Below, in pieces: positions 1 through 5,756 of a DNA stretch of 5,756 nucleotides. The number at the start of each line of letters is the position of its first letter. Positions within the stretch are counted from its first letter, which is position 1. Location: contig DATDVD010000056.1 in assembly GCA_035290065.1 (NCBI GenBank), forward strand, positions 1 to 5,756, written 5' to 3'. Source of the stretch: DATDVD01 sp035290065 (GTDB lineage Bacteria > Pseudomonadota > Gammaproteobacteria > Coxiellales > Coxiellaceae). The position numbers were made by a program, and so were the translations under genes. The notes under the pieces are model-generated. The model was not told where the DNA came from and searched no databases. It saw only the letters and a program-made list of their open reading frames with translations.

Positions 1-647
1 CTACACGATTTCCCACCTTTTCGGTGCACCCGGAGACACTGCGCTTAATGCAGATGATGGTAAAAGCCGGTGAAGTGGAAGCGCTGGTGCCAGAACGCGT
101 CTTTAAAGAACTCGCGCGCGCGCTCGAAGGCGAAGCGCCCGAACGTTTTTTTGACGTACTGACACAAACAGGCGCACTCCCCATTTTATTTCCGGACTAT
201 ACGGATTTTGATCAAGCCGCTCTTAAAAATGCCACTGCTCTGACGCACGATCCTGTCATTCGTTGGGCTGCTTTTCTTCACCCCGTAAGCCCTCACGCTA
301 TTGAGGCCTTAAACGCCCGTTACCGCTTACCGACGGAGTATGCTCAACTAGCACTTTTAATATCGAAGTATTACAATACCCTGGCTCAGGGAAATCAGTT
401 GGATGCCGAAGCACGGCTTAGCCTCTTGCACCAGTTGGATGCCTTGCGCCGATACGCGCGTTTTCACCGCGTGCTGTTGGCATGCCAAGCCGCCGGCCTC
501 TCTTCCCCCTTAGTACACGAGTGGGAACAGGTCCAAAAAACCGTAAAAGCCGTGGATTATTCGAGCCTCTTACAGCAAGGATTAACCGGTGCTGATTTTG
601 CGGAAGCACTAAAAATATTACAACTAGCTGCGATTAAAAAAGGATAA
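1..647 (+). CDS. cca: CCA tRNA nucleotidyltransferase, C-terminal part (5' truncated by window edge)
   Basis: This is the C-terminal part of the enzyme that adds or repairs the 3' CCA end of tRNAs from CTP and ATP in the cytoplasm. The frame is open from base 3 and gives 214 visible residues; the GTG at 24 is an internal Val, because the codons before it (TRFPTFS) continue the family sequence. Family landmarks are the segment around HPETLRLMQMMVKAGEVEAL, then PERVFKELARAL, then FFDVLTQTGALPILFPD, which match the E. coli-type enzyme in order. The nucleotidyltransferase head lies outside the window. The region that carries the HD phosphohydrolase motif in E. coli Cca is shortened: where HDLGKG would be expected the sequence reads FLHPVSPHAIEALN, so HD-type activity is probably absent. 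The gene is followed after 5 bases by a membrane protein gene on the same strand. Identification is firm; the HD loss is judged from memory of the E. coli protein. Confidence 0.92.
   Translation, partial: TRFPTFSVHPETLRLMQMMVKAGEVEALVPERVFKELARALEGEAPERFFDVLTQTGALPILFPDYTDFDQAALKNATALTHDPVIRWAAFLHPVSPHAIEALNARYRLPTEYAQLALLISKYYNTLAQGNQLDAEARLSLLHQLDALRRYARFHRVLLACQAAGLSSPLVHEWEQVQKTVKAVDYSSLLQQGLTGADFAEALKILQLAAIKKG
639..644 (+). promoter_or_regulatory. Ribosome binding site of the 637-residue membrane protein
   Basis: AAAGGA lies 8 bases before the ATG at 653 and falls within the last codons of cca. The site overlaps the upstream gene, and the stop and the start are only 5 bases apart. This supports the chosen start and suggests co-transcription, possibly with translational coupling to cca. 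Confidence 0.6.
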
Positions 648-652
648 TAGGT

Positions 653-2566
653 ATGCGTCATACACCCCCCGCCCCTCATCAACCGAATGTACCCATTCGT
701 TATGAAACCGAACCGGAGATGGAGCTCGGCATTTTAGCCGTTGTGGCCAACGTGGGTTTGATTATCCCGTTGATTGGCATAGGCATCGTCGCATTTTTAA
801 TTCGCCACGGCTTTTTACCCTGGCCCGAGGAAGCCTTGATTGTGCATTTTCCGATGTTAATGGGTGTGCTAATTCCGCTGGCTATATCTGCGGCCTTAAT
901 CACAGGCTATCGACTATATCGCAAATGGAAAGAACATAAAGCGCTCGCTGCAGGCCTCGCGACCCCGCAAGAACCCCTTCCTCTCTTTGAGCTTAAGCGC
1001 GATCTGTGGAATCTTTCCACTACCCGCTGGATGAGCTTGGATACCGCTTTTTTATTTGGCGCAGGCGCAGGAGCCGCGGTCGCGTTATTGATTTGTATTT
1101 TCACCGGGGGTCATTTCTTAGGAAATCCTGTAGCGGTAGATTTAATGTTACGCAATTTATCGTTATCCACGATTCAATGGGTAGGATTAGGTACCGTCAT
1201 TGGAGGGGTTATAGGCCTCCTGTGGCGCCCGATGGCCTATTGGATGGCCAATCTTCGTGGCCGAGATCAAGATCCCACTCAACATCAACCGCTCCCTTTA
1301 CGAATGAACGATGCACAACAACGGGCTTATCCTTTGCGATTGCACGTACGTCGCTGGTGGTTGCCCACACGACACGATGTACAAGGTTTTGTGCGGGTTT
1401 TAACCGGTGCTTTTTCCGGTTTGGCATTGGCCTATGCCGTTAACGGTATTGTGCCGGGGGGGATTGCGCACTTAACGTATGGCTTAATTACCGCCGCGGT
1501 TCTTTCGCTAGCCATTCTCGATCCTTTTATACGAGCGCTGATACTACCTCACCATCTTAAACCCGGCGAGGCGCCTAATGCCGAGGAGAATAAACGGTTT
1601 TGGTTTGAGCCTAATTATCAATCCGATTTTCCGTGGTATGGGCGATGGTTTTTAGGCATTGCAGCGGGTAGTGCTATTGGGTTGTTATGGGCACCGATGG
1701 TAGCCGGTTATAGCGCCTTGATCGGGCTGGGATTAGCGGCACTTTCACCGGTACTATTTCGTTTAGCTCGCGCACCGTTGCAACAGCTCAGAAGTTTTGC
1801 GGCTTATCAATTGACGTTTTATCGTTCAGAACGCGAAGCACCCTGGTACGTGTTATTGTTTCGCGAAACACCGCATGGATTTAAAACCTTTGCTTCGCCG
1901 TGGTTTGTGCGTATTTTTCCCGGTAGCACGTGTGCCCTTTTATTGGGATTGGCTGCCCATCAACTGACCGGTGTGTCACCTCTTTTGATTGGTTTGCCCA
2001 TTTTTATTGCCGTGGTGATGGCGCCTTTTTCGTTTGCCTGTTTGCGTGTGTGGCAAACCAAAGCCACCCCCCATACGAAGACTCGTCGTCTATTAGATCG
2101 ATGGTTAACGGTCTATCATACGGCGGATCGTAATTCCCCCATGAAAGCAGCTTATTTGCAAGGCTATGTGCGATTGGTATTAGGAGTGCTGCTCGGCTCC
2201 ATGCTGGGAGTGGCACTGGGGGGGATTACCGGCGTCGATAATTTACAATCTATCTTAACCATAAGCTGTGCTTTAATCGCGTTGGTGACGCATCCTCTTT
2301 ACAAAATGTTTTATCCACAAAAACCGGAAGCCGCACGTAAACCCACGGCTGTGGCGGTAGCAGGAAAAGCCGGAAGACCTCCTTATCCCTTTCGTCGTGG
2401 TTCCCGAGTGCGGCAAATGGCTGCGACTCCAGCCGGCGCTGTGCCTGCCGGAAGCCCTCAGGCAGGTTTGGGAGGCTCAGGTGTTGTTAGAAACCCCAAT
2501 CCTCTGCTAATGGCGGGATCAAGATCGGCAACAACCCCCCCTACCCCGATGACAGCGGCTCGGTAA
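653..2566 (+). CDS. Unrecognised polytopic membrane protein with six helical hairpins and a low-complexity tail
   Basis: I do not recognise this 637-residue protein. It has no cleavable signal peptide; the N-terminus is Pro-rich and polar up to about residue 24. Hydrophobic segments occur at about 25-50, 62-88, 130-151, 172-194, 246-268, 274-297, 332-350, 353-371, 419-438, 442-464, 506-524 and 530-552, suggesting twelve helices in six pairs. The last four pairs look related: an aromatic-Arg start (GFVRVL at 245, YGRWFL at 329, WFVRIF at 417, GYVRLV at 504), then spaced glycines, a turn, a second helix and often a Pro plus basic residues at its end. Polar linkers of 30-50 residues separate the pairs. 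Residues 556-637 form a soluble Ala/Pro/Gly/Arg-rich tail. No transporter, transferase or ATPase motif is visible. It probably sits in the inner membrane and is co-transcribed with cca. The reading frame is intact; function is unknown. Confidence 0.85.
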   Translation: MRHTPPAPHQPNVPIRYETEPEMELGILAVVANVGLIIPLIGIGIVAFLIRHGFLPWPEEALIVHFPMLMGVLIPLAISAALITGYRLYRKWKEHKALAAGLATPQEPLPLFELKRDLWNLSTTRWMSLDTAFLFGAGAGAAVALLICIFTGGHFLGNPVAVDLMLRNLSLSTIQWVGLGTVIGGVIGLLWRPMAYWMANLRGRDQDPTQHQPLPLRMNDAQQRAYPLRLHVRRWWLPTRHDVQGFVRVLTGAFSGLALAYAVNGIVPGGIAHLTYGLITAAVLSLAILDPFIRALILPHHLKPGEAPNAEENKRFWFEPNYQSDFPWYGRWFLGIAAGSAIGLLWAPMVAGYSALIGLGLAALSPVLFRLARAPLQQLRSFAAYQLTFYRSEREAPWYVLLFRETPHGFKTFASPWFVRIFPGSTCALLLGLAAHQLTGVSPLLIGLPIFIAVVMAPFSFACLRVWQTKATPHTKTRRLLDRWLTVYHTADRNSPMKAAYLQGYVRLVLGVLLGSMLGVALGGITGVDNLQSILTISCALIALVTHPLYKMFYPQKPEAARKPTAVAVAGKAGRPPYPFRRGSRVRQMAATPAGAVPAGSPQAGLGGSGVVRNPNPLLMAGSRSATTPPTPMTAAR

Positions 2567-2605
2567 TAATTGCGCAACTAAAAACGCCAACCTACTCAAA
2601 GAACA

Positions 2606-2634
2606 TTGCTTTTTAATTTAATAAGTTGTACTCT
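2606..2634 (+). promoter_or_regulatory. Possible sigma-70 promoter for the 491-residue protein
   Basis: TTGCTT (2606-2611) and TACTCT (2629-2634) are separated by 17 bases in an AT-rich stretch between two plus-strand genes. Each hexamer matches the consensus only in part (TTG---, and TA---T). Transcription would start near 2641, just before two small hairpins. The 152-base gap makes a separate promoter plausible, but the boxes are weak. Confidence 0.3.
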
Positions 2635-2640
2635 AAATTC

Positions 2641-2664
2641 GTGCTTAGCACACCGCTCCAGCGG
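2641..2664 (+). other. Two adjacent small hairpins in the leader of the 491-residue protein gene
   Basis: GTGC-TTA-GCAC (2641-2651) is followed directly by CCGCT-CC-AGCGG (2653-2664). Both are perfect inverted repeats with very short loops, and they share or abut base 2651. No T-run follows, so they do not look like an intrinsic terminator of the upstream gene. They could stabilise the mRNA 5' end or be chance. The rest of the 2567-2718 gap shows only the possible promoter and the ribosome binding site. Confidence 0.35.
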
Positions 2665-2707
2665 ACGGGGGATAGACGGTTAGAACACGCTTACAACCCA
2701 ACCATCT

Positions 2708-2713
2708 GGAGGA
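2708..2713 (+). promoter_or_regulatory. Strong ribosome binding site that sets the start at 2719
   Basis: GGAGGA lies 5 bases before the ATG at 2719. The frame is open further upstream to a TTG at 2626, but that codon has no comparable ribosome binding site, so the ATG is the better start. Confidence 0.8.
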
Positions 2714-2718
2714 TAAGT

Positions 2719-4194
2719 ATGCCTACTACGCAACGCAATTGGCGACATTGGCAAAATGATAAAGCATCCACGGGAGAAGACCGGGAGGATTATACCTACG
2801 ACAAGCACCAGTCTCGGTTAAGCTCTAAAACTTCCAGCAGCAAAAAAAACAATCTTATTCAAAAATTCATCCTGGCATTTAGCCTTCTCTTTTTTGGAGC
2901 GGCTATCTTACTTAATAATACCTTTAAATGGGTTCCCTGGAGCACCTTTTTTCCGGTTTCTTCTAATATAGAGTGGTGGCTAATAACAGCTCTTGTTCTG
3001 CTCAGTGCTGCAATGGTAGTAGCCGGTATGGCGGCTTCCATTCAGGCGTTTTATGTCCATTTTATCTATAATGCCAACCAGCAACCGTACTCTGCTTCCC
3101 TTTATCTGGGGGAAGGACCCATTCGAACCATCTTTTTGGACGGCAAAACGGCTAGCTCAGACAAAAGCGCTGATCAATATCGGTTAAGCCGATTTCGGTG
3201 GAGCTACTTAAATCCCCTCGGCTGGGTTCGGTATCCTTCTGAAACCTTACGCCTCCATGTCAATAAATGGTACAGGTGGTTAGGAGAGGTTAGGGAAACC
3301 CCTGTGAGAGGGCAAACCGCAACCCGTTATTTCATAGAAAGACCTCGCGTTCTCGAGTATGAAGAAGTCCCTTCGGTAGATCCTTCTACCGGTCACTTCA
3401 GGAGGGAAGTAAAAAATTGGGCTTATACACTGGTTAGAGAGATCAGTGCCACAGAGCTTTCAGGCCGTCCCGTCCATACCAGTGCTTTAAAGAGTTCCAA
3501 CGGACATCTTCTATTATCTGATGAGGCACACCAATCAGCAGGTAAGAAGGGGATGTATTTTTATCGACGTAAAGTGCATCAAACAGGCGCTCGACAAGGC
3601 CAACCTGTTGTGGAGGCGCTTAAACTTACACGAACTCTAGCCACTGAATGGGGATTAACGTTTGAAGAAGGAACAGCGATTCCGGACGAACCGGGTATGG
3701 CAATGTTTAATTTACCGGCTTATGAATGCGTCACTTTAAGCGTGCCGAGTGCCTTTAATACACTTTTCCGTGCTCTATTTTTTGTAGTGGTTTTAGTACC
3801 GGTGAATGTCGTGGCAAGTCTTTTACAGCTTATCCATAAGGCACCCACTCAAATAGGAGAATGGATAGGTGATTTTAGTAAGTCTATGAAGGCTAAGTGG
3901 GAACTAAGAGCAGGAAAAGAAAAAGGGGCTGCAAAAGTGGTGGTGGGTAATCCTCTTCATCCTGCGGCTATGCAGGGGCGAAGACCTACCCCTATACTAA
4001 CTACCCTTGCGTTAGGGGGCCCTCGCGGAAATCCACGGCGGCAGGTTGGAGGAGCCAGTGCAGCGGCAGCTGCTGCTCCAGCGGGCGCCACTGCACAGAA
4101 ATCGGCAACCCGTTCACGACGTAGTGCTTTAACCTCTCCCCCACGTCGCTTATCAGGACGAGCTCCTTCTACTCCTTACTTCTCCTCTCCCTAG
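2719..4194 (+). CDS. Unrecognised membrane protein with Ala/Pro/Arg-rich C-terminal tail
   Basis: I do not recognise this 491-residue protein. The first 49 residues are polar and Ser/Lys/Asp-rich. Two hydrophobic segments follow at about 50-67 (FILAFSLLFFGAAILLNN) and 86-107, making an N-terminal hairpin. A soluble middle region of about 115-345 is rich in Trp, Tyr and Arg and includes RFRWSYLNPLGWVRYPSE and KWYRWLGEV; it shows no motif I can name. A third hydrophobic stretch lies at about 350-372 (FRALFFVVVLVPVNVVASLL). From about 395 the chain is basic and low in complexity, with an Ala-run near 449-456 and an Arg/Ser/Pro end. The tail carries VVGNPLHPAAMQGRR (408-422), which resembles a stretch in the tail of the preceding gene's product. 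The 152-base gap upstream could hold its own promoter. It is probably an inner-membrane protein, and function cannot be inferred. A start at TTG 2626 would add 31 residues but is less likely. Confidence 0.8.
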   Translation: MPTTQRNWRHWQNDKASTGEDREDYTYDKHQSRLSSKTSSSKKNNLIQKFILAFSLLFFGAAILLNNTFKWVPWSTFFPVSSNIEWWLITALVLLSAAMVVAGMAASIQAFYVHFIYNANQQPYSASLYLGEGPIRTIFLDGKTASSDKSADQYRLSRFRWSYLNPLGWVRYPSETLRLHVNKWYRWLGEVRETPVRGQTATRYFIERPRVLEYEEVPSVDPSTGHFRREVKNWAYTLVREISATELSGRPVHTSALKSSNGHLLLSDEAHQSAGKKGMYFYRRKVHQTGARQGQPVVEALKLTRTLATEWGLTFEEGTAIPDEPGMAMFNLPAYECVTLSVPSAFNTLFRALFFVVVLVPVNVVASLLQLIHKAPTQIGEWIGDFSKSMKAKWELRAGKEKGAAKVVVGNPLHPAAMQGRRPTPILTTLALGGPRGNPRRQVGGASAAAAAAPAGATAQKSATRSRRSALTSPPRRLSGRAPSTPYFSSP

Positions 4195-4226
4195 GCAGCG
4201 CTAATAAGTATTCGGCTATCTCCATC

Positions 4227-4255
4227 TTATCCTCCTGAGACTCTCAGGAGGATAA
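4227..4255. terminator. Palindrome at the convergent gene junction, possible two-way terminator
   Basis: TTATCCTCCTGA and TCAGGAGGATAA form a perfect 12-bp stem around GACTC, whose outer bases could extend the pairing to 14 bp. It lies 32 bases after the plus-strand stop (4192-4194) and overlaps the minus-strand methyltransferase stop (TGA, 4246-4244). Position fits a shared terminator. However, no T-run follows on either strand, so intrinsic termination may be weak, and the hairpin may instead protect the 3' ends. Confidence 0.5.
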
Positions 4256-5371
4256 TGGCATTAATCGCTCGACGTGATCCAATAATTGAAATCCTTTTAA
4301 TGGTTTTAAATACGCCTGCGTTAAGGCAATCACTTTAAATAATTCGCCCATTTCATGAGGCAAGGTTAATTGCTTAATGTGTTGAATGTGAGAGAACCGT
4401 TGTGTTTCATCGGTAGTATCAATCATATCCGTAATTCCCAAATTGCATAAGAATGCCGCTTGATGCGTGTAATGGGCAAGCTGTAATCCACTTTGTAGAG
4501 CGGCTTCGGCCACGGCTGTAAAATCTACGTGTGCCGTTATATCTTGAAAACCCATATGGCGATAAGGATCGCTGTGTGCACGGTGTTGGTAATGGCACAT
4601 CAAGGTGCCTTGATGACGTTCCGGATGATAATATTCGTGTCGAGGAAAGCCATAATCGATTAATAACACCACGCCTTTTTTTAAACTGTGTTTCACGCTG
4701 TTTAACCACGGTTGAATCCATAGATTAATTTCAGATTCATAGTCATGAGAAAAAGTGAGTGATAAAGTTTGCAGGGCTTTAGCTAATATAGGAGTAGGTT
4801 CCCCTACTACTTCCAGAAATTGGTTGTGTTGATAGTCAACAAAAATTTCTTGGAAACCGTGAGGGATTTTTTTAAAACGATGCACGGGCATGGCATCTAA
4901 TACTTCATTCGCCAGCATTACGCCGATAAAATTTTCTGGCAACGTGTTTAACCACTGTACACGCGATAATAAATGCGGGGCGTGTTGTTGGAATAACTGC
5001 TGTTGTCGGGCCGTTAAATCGGGGCTGATTTCTAAAATATAATAATGCGAGGGTAAAGTGTGTTCGCGTTCTAGGAAATGCAGAATATCGAGGGCCATCT
5101 TGCCGCTGCCAGCACCGAATTCCAACACCTCTCCGCCGTTTAATTCCATTAAAATTTCTTGGCATTGGCGCGCGATGCAATAGGAAAACAGGGGGGAAAT
5201 TTCAGGCGCGGTGACAAAATCACCGCCTTGTCCTAATTTGGCATGGCCGGTGACGTAATAGCCTAAGTCGGGGGCGTACAAAACTTCTTGCATAAACGTA
5301 GCAAAAGGAAGGGGGCCGTTTTGGTGAATGCGGTTTTTAATGTGGAAAAGAAGGTTGGGAGAGGATGTCAT
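4244..5371 (-). CDS. SAM-dependent methyltransferase, MidA/NDUFAF7 family (COG1565, formerly DUF185)
   Basis: This is a 375-residue class I methyltransferase. Mitochondrial relatives (NDUFAF7, MidA) methylate an arginine of a complex I subunit and help its assembly; the bacterial substrate is not established. Landmarks from the chosen start are YAPDLGYY (32-39), GDFVTAPEISPLF (50-62), the SAM-binding loop LEFGAGSGKMA (83-93), YYILEISPDL (110-119), LANEVLDAMPVHRF (153-166), LLIDYGFPRHEYYHPER (236-252), GTLMCHYQHR (255-264) and HVDFTAVAEAA (281-291). All are typical of the family and the length is normal. The frame stays open upstream to a TTG at 5431, but those 20 extra residues are encoded by a REP-like repeat and lack similarity to the family, so the ATG at 5371 is preferred. 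No good ribosome binding site precedes it; the nearest candidate is the AGG in the repeat, 8 bases upstream. It lies downstream of dksA on the same strand. The stop codon is inside a palindrome. Confidence 0.93.
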   Translation of the reverse strand: MTSSPNLLFHIKNRIHQNGPLPFATFMQEVLYAPDLGYYVTGHAKLGQGGDFVTAPEISPLFSYCIARQCQEILMELNGGEVLEFGAGSGKMALDILHFLEREHTLPSHYYILEISPDLTARQQQLFQQHAPHLLSRVQWLNTLPENFIGVMLANEVLDAMPVHRFKKIPHGFQEIFVDYQHNQFLEVVGEPTPILAKALQTLSLTFSHDYESEINLWIQPWLNSVKHSLKKGVVLLIDYGFPRHEYYHPERHQGTLMCHYQHRAHSDPYRHMGFQDITAHVDFTAVAEAALQSGLQLAHYTHQAAFLCNLGITDMIDTTDETQRFSHIQHIKQLTLPHEMGELFKVIALTQAYLKPLKGFQLLDHVERLMPLSS

Positions 5372-5375
5372 AGAA

Positions 5376-5407
5376 GTAGCCTGGATGGAGTACCGCGAAA
5401 ATCCAGG
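5376..5407 (+). repeat. REP-like unit, plus orientation
   Basis: GTAG (5376-5379), stem CCTGGAT (5380-5386), loop GGAGTACCGCGAAA (5387-5400) and stem ATCCAGG (5401-5407). This is the methyltransferase-proximal arm of the doublet and also supplies the only ribosome-binding-like AGG before that gene. Confidence 0.75.
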
Positions 5408-5449
5408 GATCTTGATGGCCTCGCTTGTCAAAGCAAGGAAAATAAAATT

Positions 5450-5481
5450 CCTGGATTTTCGCGGTACTCCATCCAGGCTAC
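5450..5481 (-). repeat. REP-like unit, minus orientation
   Basis: This arm is identical to the other unit over all 32 bases when read on the minus strand, with its GTAG head at 5481-5478. It lies 9 bases downstream of the dksA stop. Perfect identity between the arms, including the loops, points to recent insertion, gene conversion or selection to keep pairing. Confidence 0.75.
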
Positions 5482-5490
5482 CTTATTCTA

Positions 5491-5756
5491 TTAACCGATG
5501 GTTTGTTTTTCTTTGATTTCCTGAATCGTTTTACAATCGATGCATTTATCGGCAGTAGGTCGGGCTTCTAAGCGCCGAACGCCAATTTCAGCGCCACAAT
5601 CTTCACAGTAACCGTATTCACCGTCTTCTAAATCTTGTAACGATTGCTCAATCTTTTTAATCAGTTTTCGTTCGCGATCGCGCGTGCGCAATTCCAAACT
5701 AAACCCTTCTTCTTGGGACGCACGATCGAGAGGATCGGCAAAACTGGCGGCTTCTT
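5491..5756 (-). CDS. dksA: DksA, RNA polymerase-binding transcription factor, C-terminal part (5' end outside window)
   Basis: DksA binds the secondary channel of RNA polymerase and, with ppGpp, adjusts initiation at rRNA and amino-acid promoters during starvation. The window shows the last 87 residues. They begin in the coiled-coil tip, where the DxxDxA signature is intact (ADPLDRAS, Asp7, Asp10 and Ala12 of the visible part), corresponding to Asp71, Asp74 and Ala76 of E. coli DksA. Then come LELRTRDRERKLIKKIE and a four-cysteine zinc finger, C-x2-C-x17-C-x2-C (Cys50, Cys53, Cys71, Cys74), with the RRLEARPTAD segment between the pairs. The end, EIKEKQTIG, matches the family C-terminus. If the length is as in E. 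coli (151), about 64 residues are missing beyond the window edge. The TTG at 5697 that could look like a start is an internal Leu. The REP doublet follows 9 bases after the stop. Confidence 0.97.
   Translation of the reverse strand, partial: EAASFADPLDRASQEEGFSLELRTRDRERKLIKKIEQSLQDLEDGEYGYCEDCGAEIGVRRLEARPTADKCIDCKTIQEIKEKQTIG

Larger units (their letters stand above)
5376..5481. repeat. REP doublet (REPIN/BIME-like element) between dksA and the methyltransferase gene
   Basis: Two perfectly complementary 32-base arms (5376-5407 and 5450-5481) face each other across a 42-base spacer. Each arm begins, read inward, with GTAG and then contains the stem CCTGGAT ... ATCCAGG around a 14-base loop. 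A GTAG head followed by an imperfectly palindromic stem is the known design of REP sequences mobilised by RAYT (Y1 HUH-type) transposases, and paired inverted REPs form REPINs. The spacer holds a minor CTTG/CAAG pair (5424-5437). The element starts 9 bases after the dksA stop and ends 4 bases before the methyltransferase ATG, so it fills almost the entire gap. As RNA it could fold into one long hairpin or two short ones. Assignment as a REP relies on structure; copy number cannot be seen here. Confidence 0.8.

Noticed and set aside
1006..1443. A 145-codon open frame overlapping the membrane protein gene on the same strand
   Set aside because: It has a composition typical of an out-of-frame reading (many Arg, Ser and Cys) and no ribosome binding site; it lies wholly inside a convincing gene.
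2626..2718. Start of the second membrane protein at TTG 2626
   Set aside because: It has no good ribosome binding site, whereas ATG 2719 has GGAGGA at ideal spacing.
4096..4191. The Arg/Ser/Pro-rich C-terminus as a type IV (Dot/Icm) secretion signal
   Set aside because: The end has no acidic E-block, and the protein has several membrane segments; composition alone is not enough to call an effector.
5372..5431. A 20-residue N-terminal extension of the methyltransferase from TTG 5431
   Set aside because: These codons are the REP arm and spacer, the start codon is rare, and the family similarity begins near the ATG at 5371.
5403..5431. A perfect TTGACA on the minus strand (5431-5426) within the repeat spacer as a promoter for the methyltransferase
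   Set aside because: No acceptable -10 box lies 16-18 bases downstream; the nearest AT-rich stretch (GATTTT) is about 22 bases away and within the REP arm.
5376..5481. The inverted repeat as a CRISPR unit or integron attC site
   Set aside because: There are only two copies, in opposite orientation with one spacer, and no attC core sites or cassette genes adjoin it.
5491..5697. A short stand-alone 68-residue zinc-finger protein starting at 5697
   Set aside because: The frame continues upstream to the window edge with conserved DksA coiled-coil sequence, so this is simply the end of dksA.

Overview
The window suggests a gammaproteobacterium. The DksA fragment is closely similar to the E. coli protein, and the CCA-adding enzyme fragment follows the E. 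coli-type C-terminal layout. Moderate GC, AT-rich intergenic DNA and large low-complexity-tailed membrane proteins would fit Legionellales (Coxiellaceae or Rickettsiella-like lineages). That finer placement is an impression from composition and gene style, not something the sequence proves.

The plus-strand half (1-4194) starts inside cca, the tRNA CCA-adding enzyme. Only its C-terminal 214 residues are present, and the usual HD catalytic motif is missing from them. Five bases after its stop comes a 637-residue membrane protein that I do not recognise. It appears to consist of six two-helix hairpins, followed by a soluble Ala/Pro/Gly/Arg-rich tail. After a 152-base spacer, with a possible promoter, two small hairpins and a strong ribosome binding site, comes a second unrecognised membrane protein of 491 residues. 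It has two N-terminal membrane segments, a soluble middle region, a third hydrophobic segment and a similar basic low-complexity tail. The two tails share a short motif (VV-x-NP ... P-x-x-M-x-G-x-R), so the two proteins may work together.

The minus-strand half (4244-5756) converges on the first. In transcription order it holds the 3' part of dksA, the RNA polymerase-binding stringent-response factor. A 106-bp element follows, made of two inverted copies of a REP-like unit (GTAG head plus CCTGGAT/ATCCAGG stem). Then comes a SAM-dependent methyltransferase of the MidA/NDUFAF7 family. The REP doublet fills nearly the whole gap and ends four bases before the methyltransferase start, so it is the entire leader of that gene. 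A 29-base palindrome lies where the two halves converge and overlaps the methyltransferase stop codon.

No tRNA, rRNA, CRISPR, transposase gene or phage gene is visible. The parts least explained by known families are the REP doublet in the dksA-methyltransferase junction and the pair of unrecognised membrane proteins. I see no convincing complete new system.
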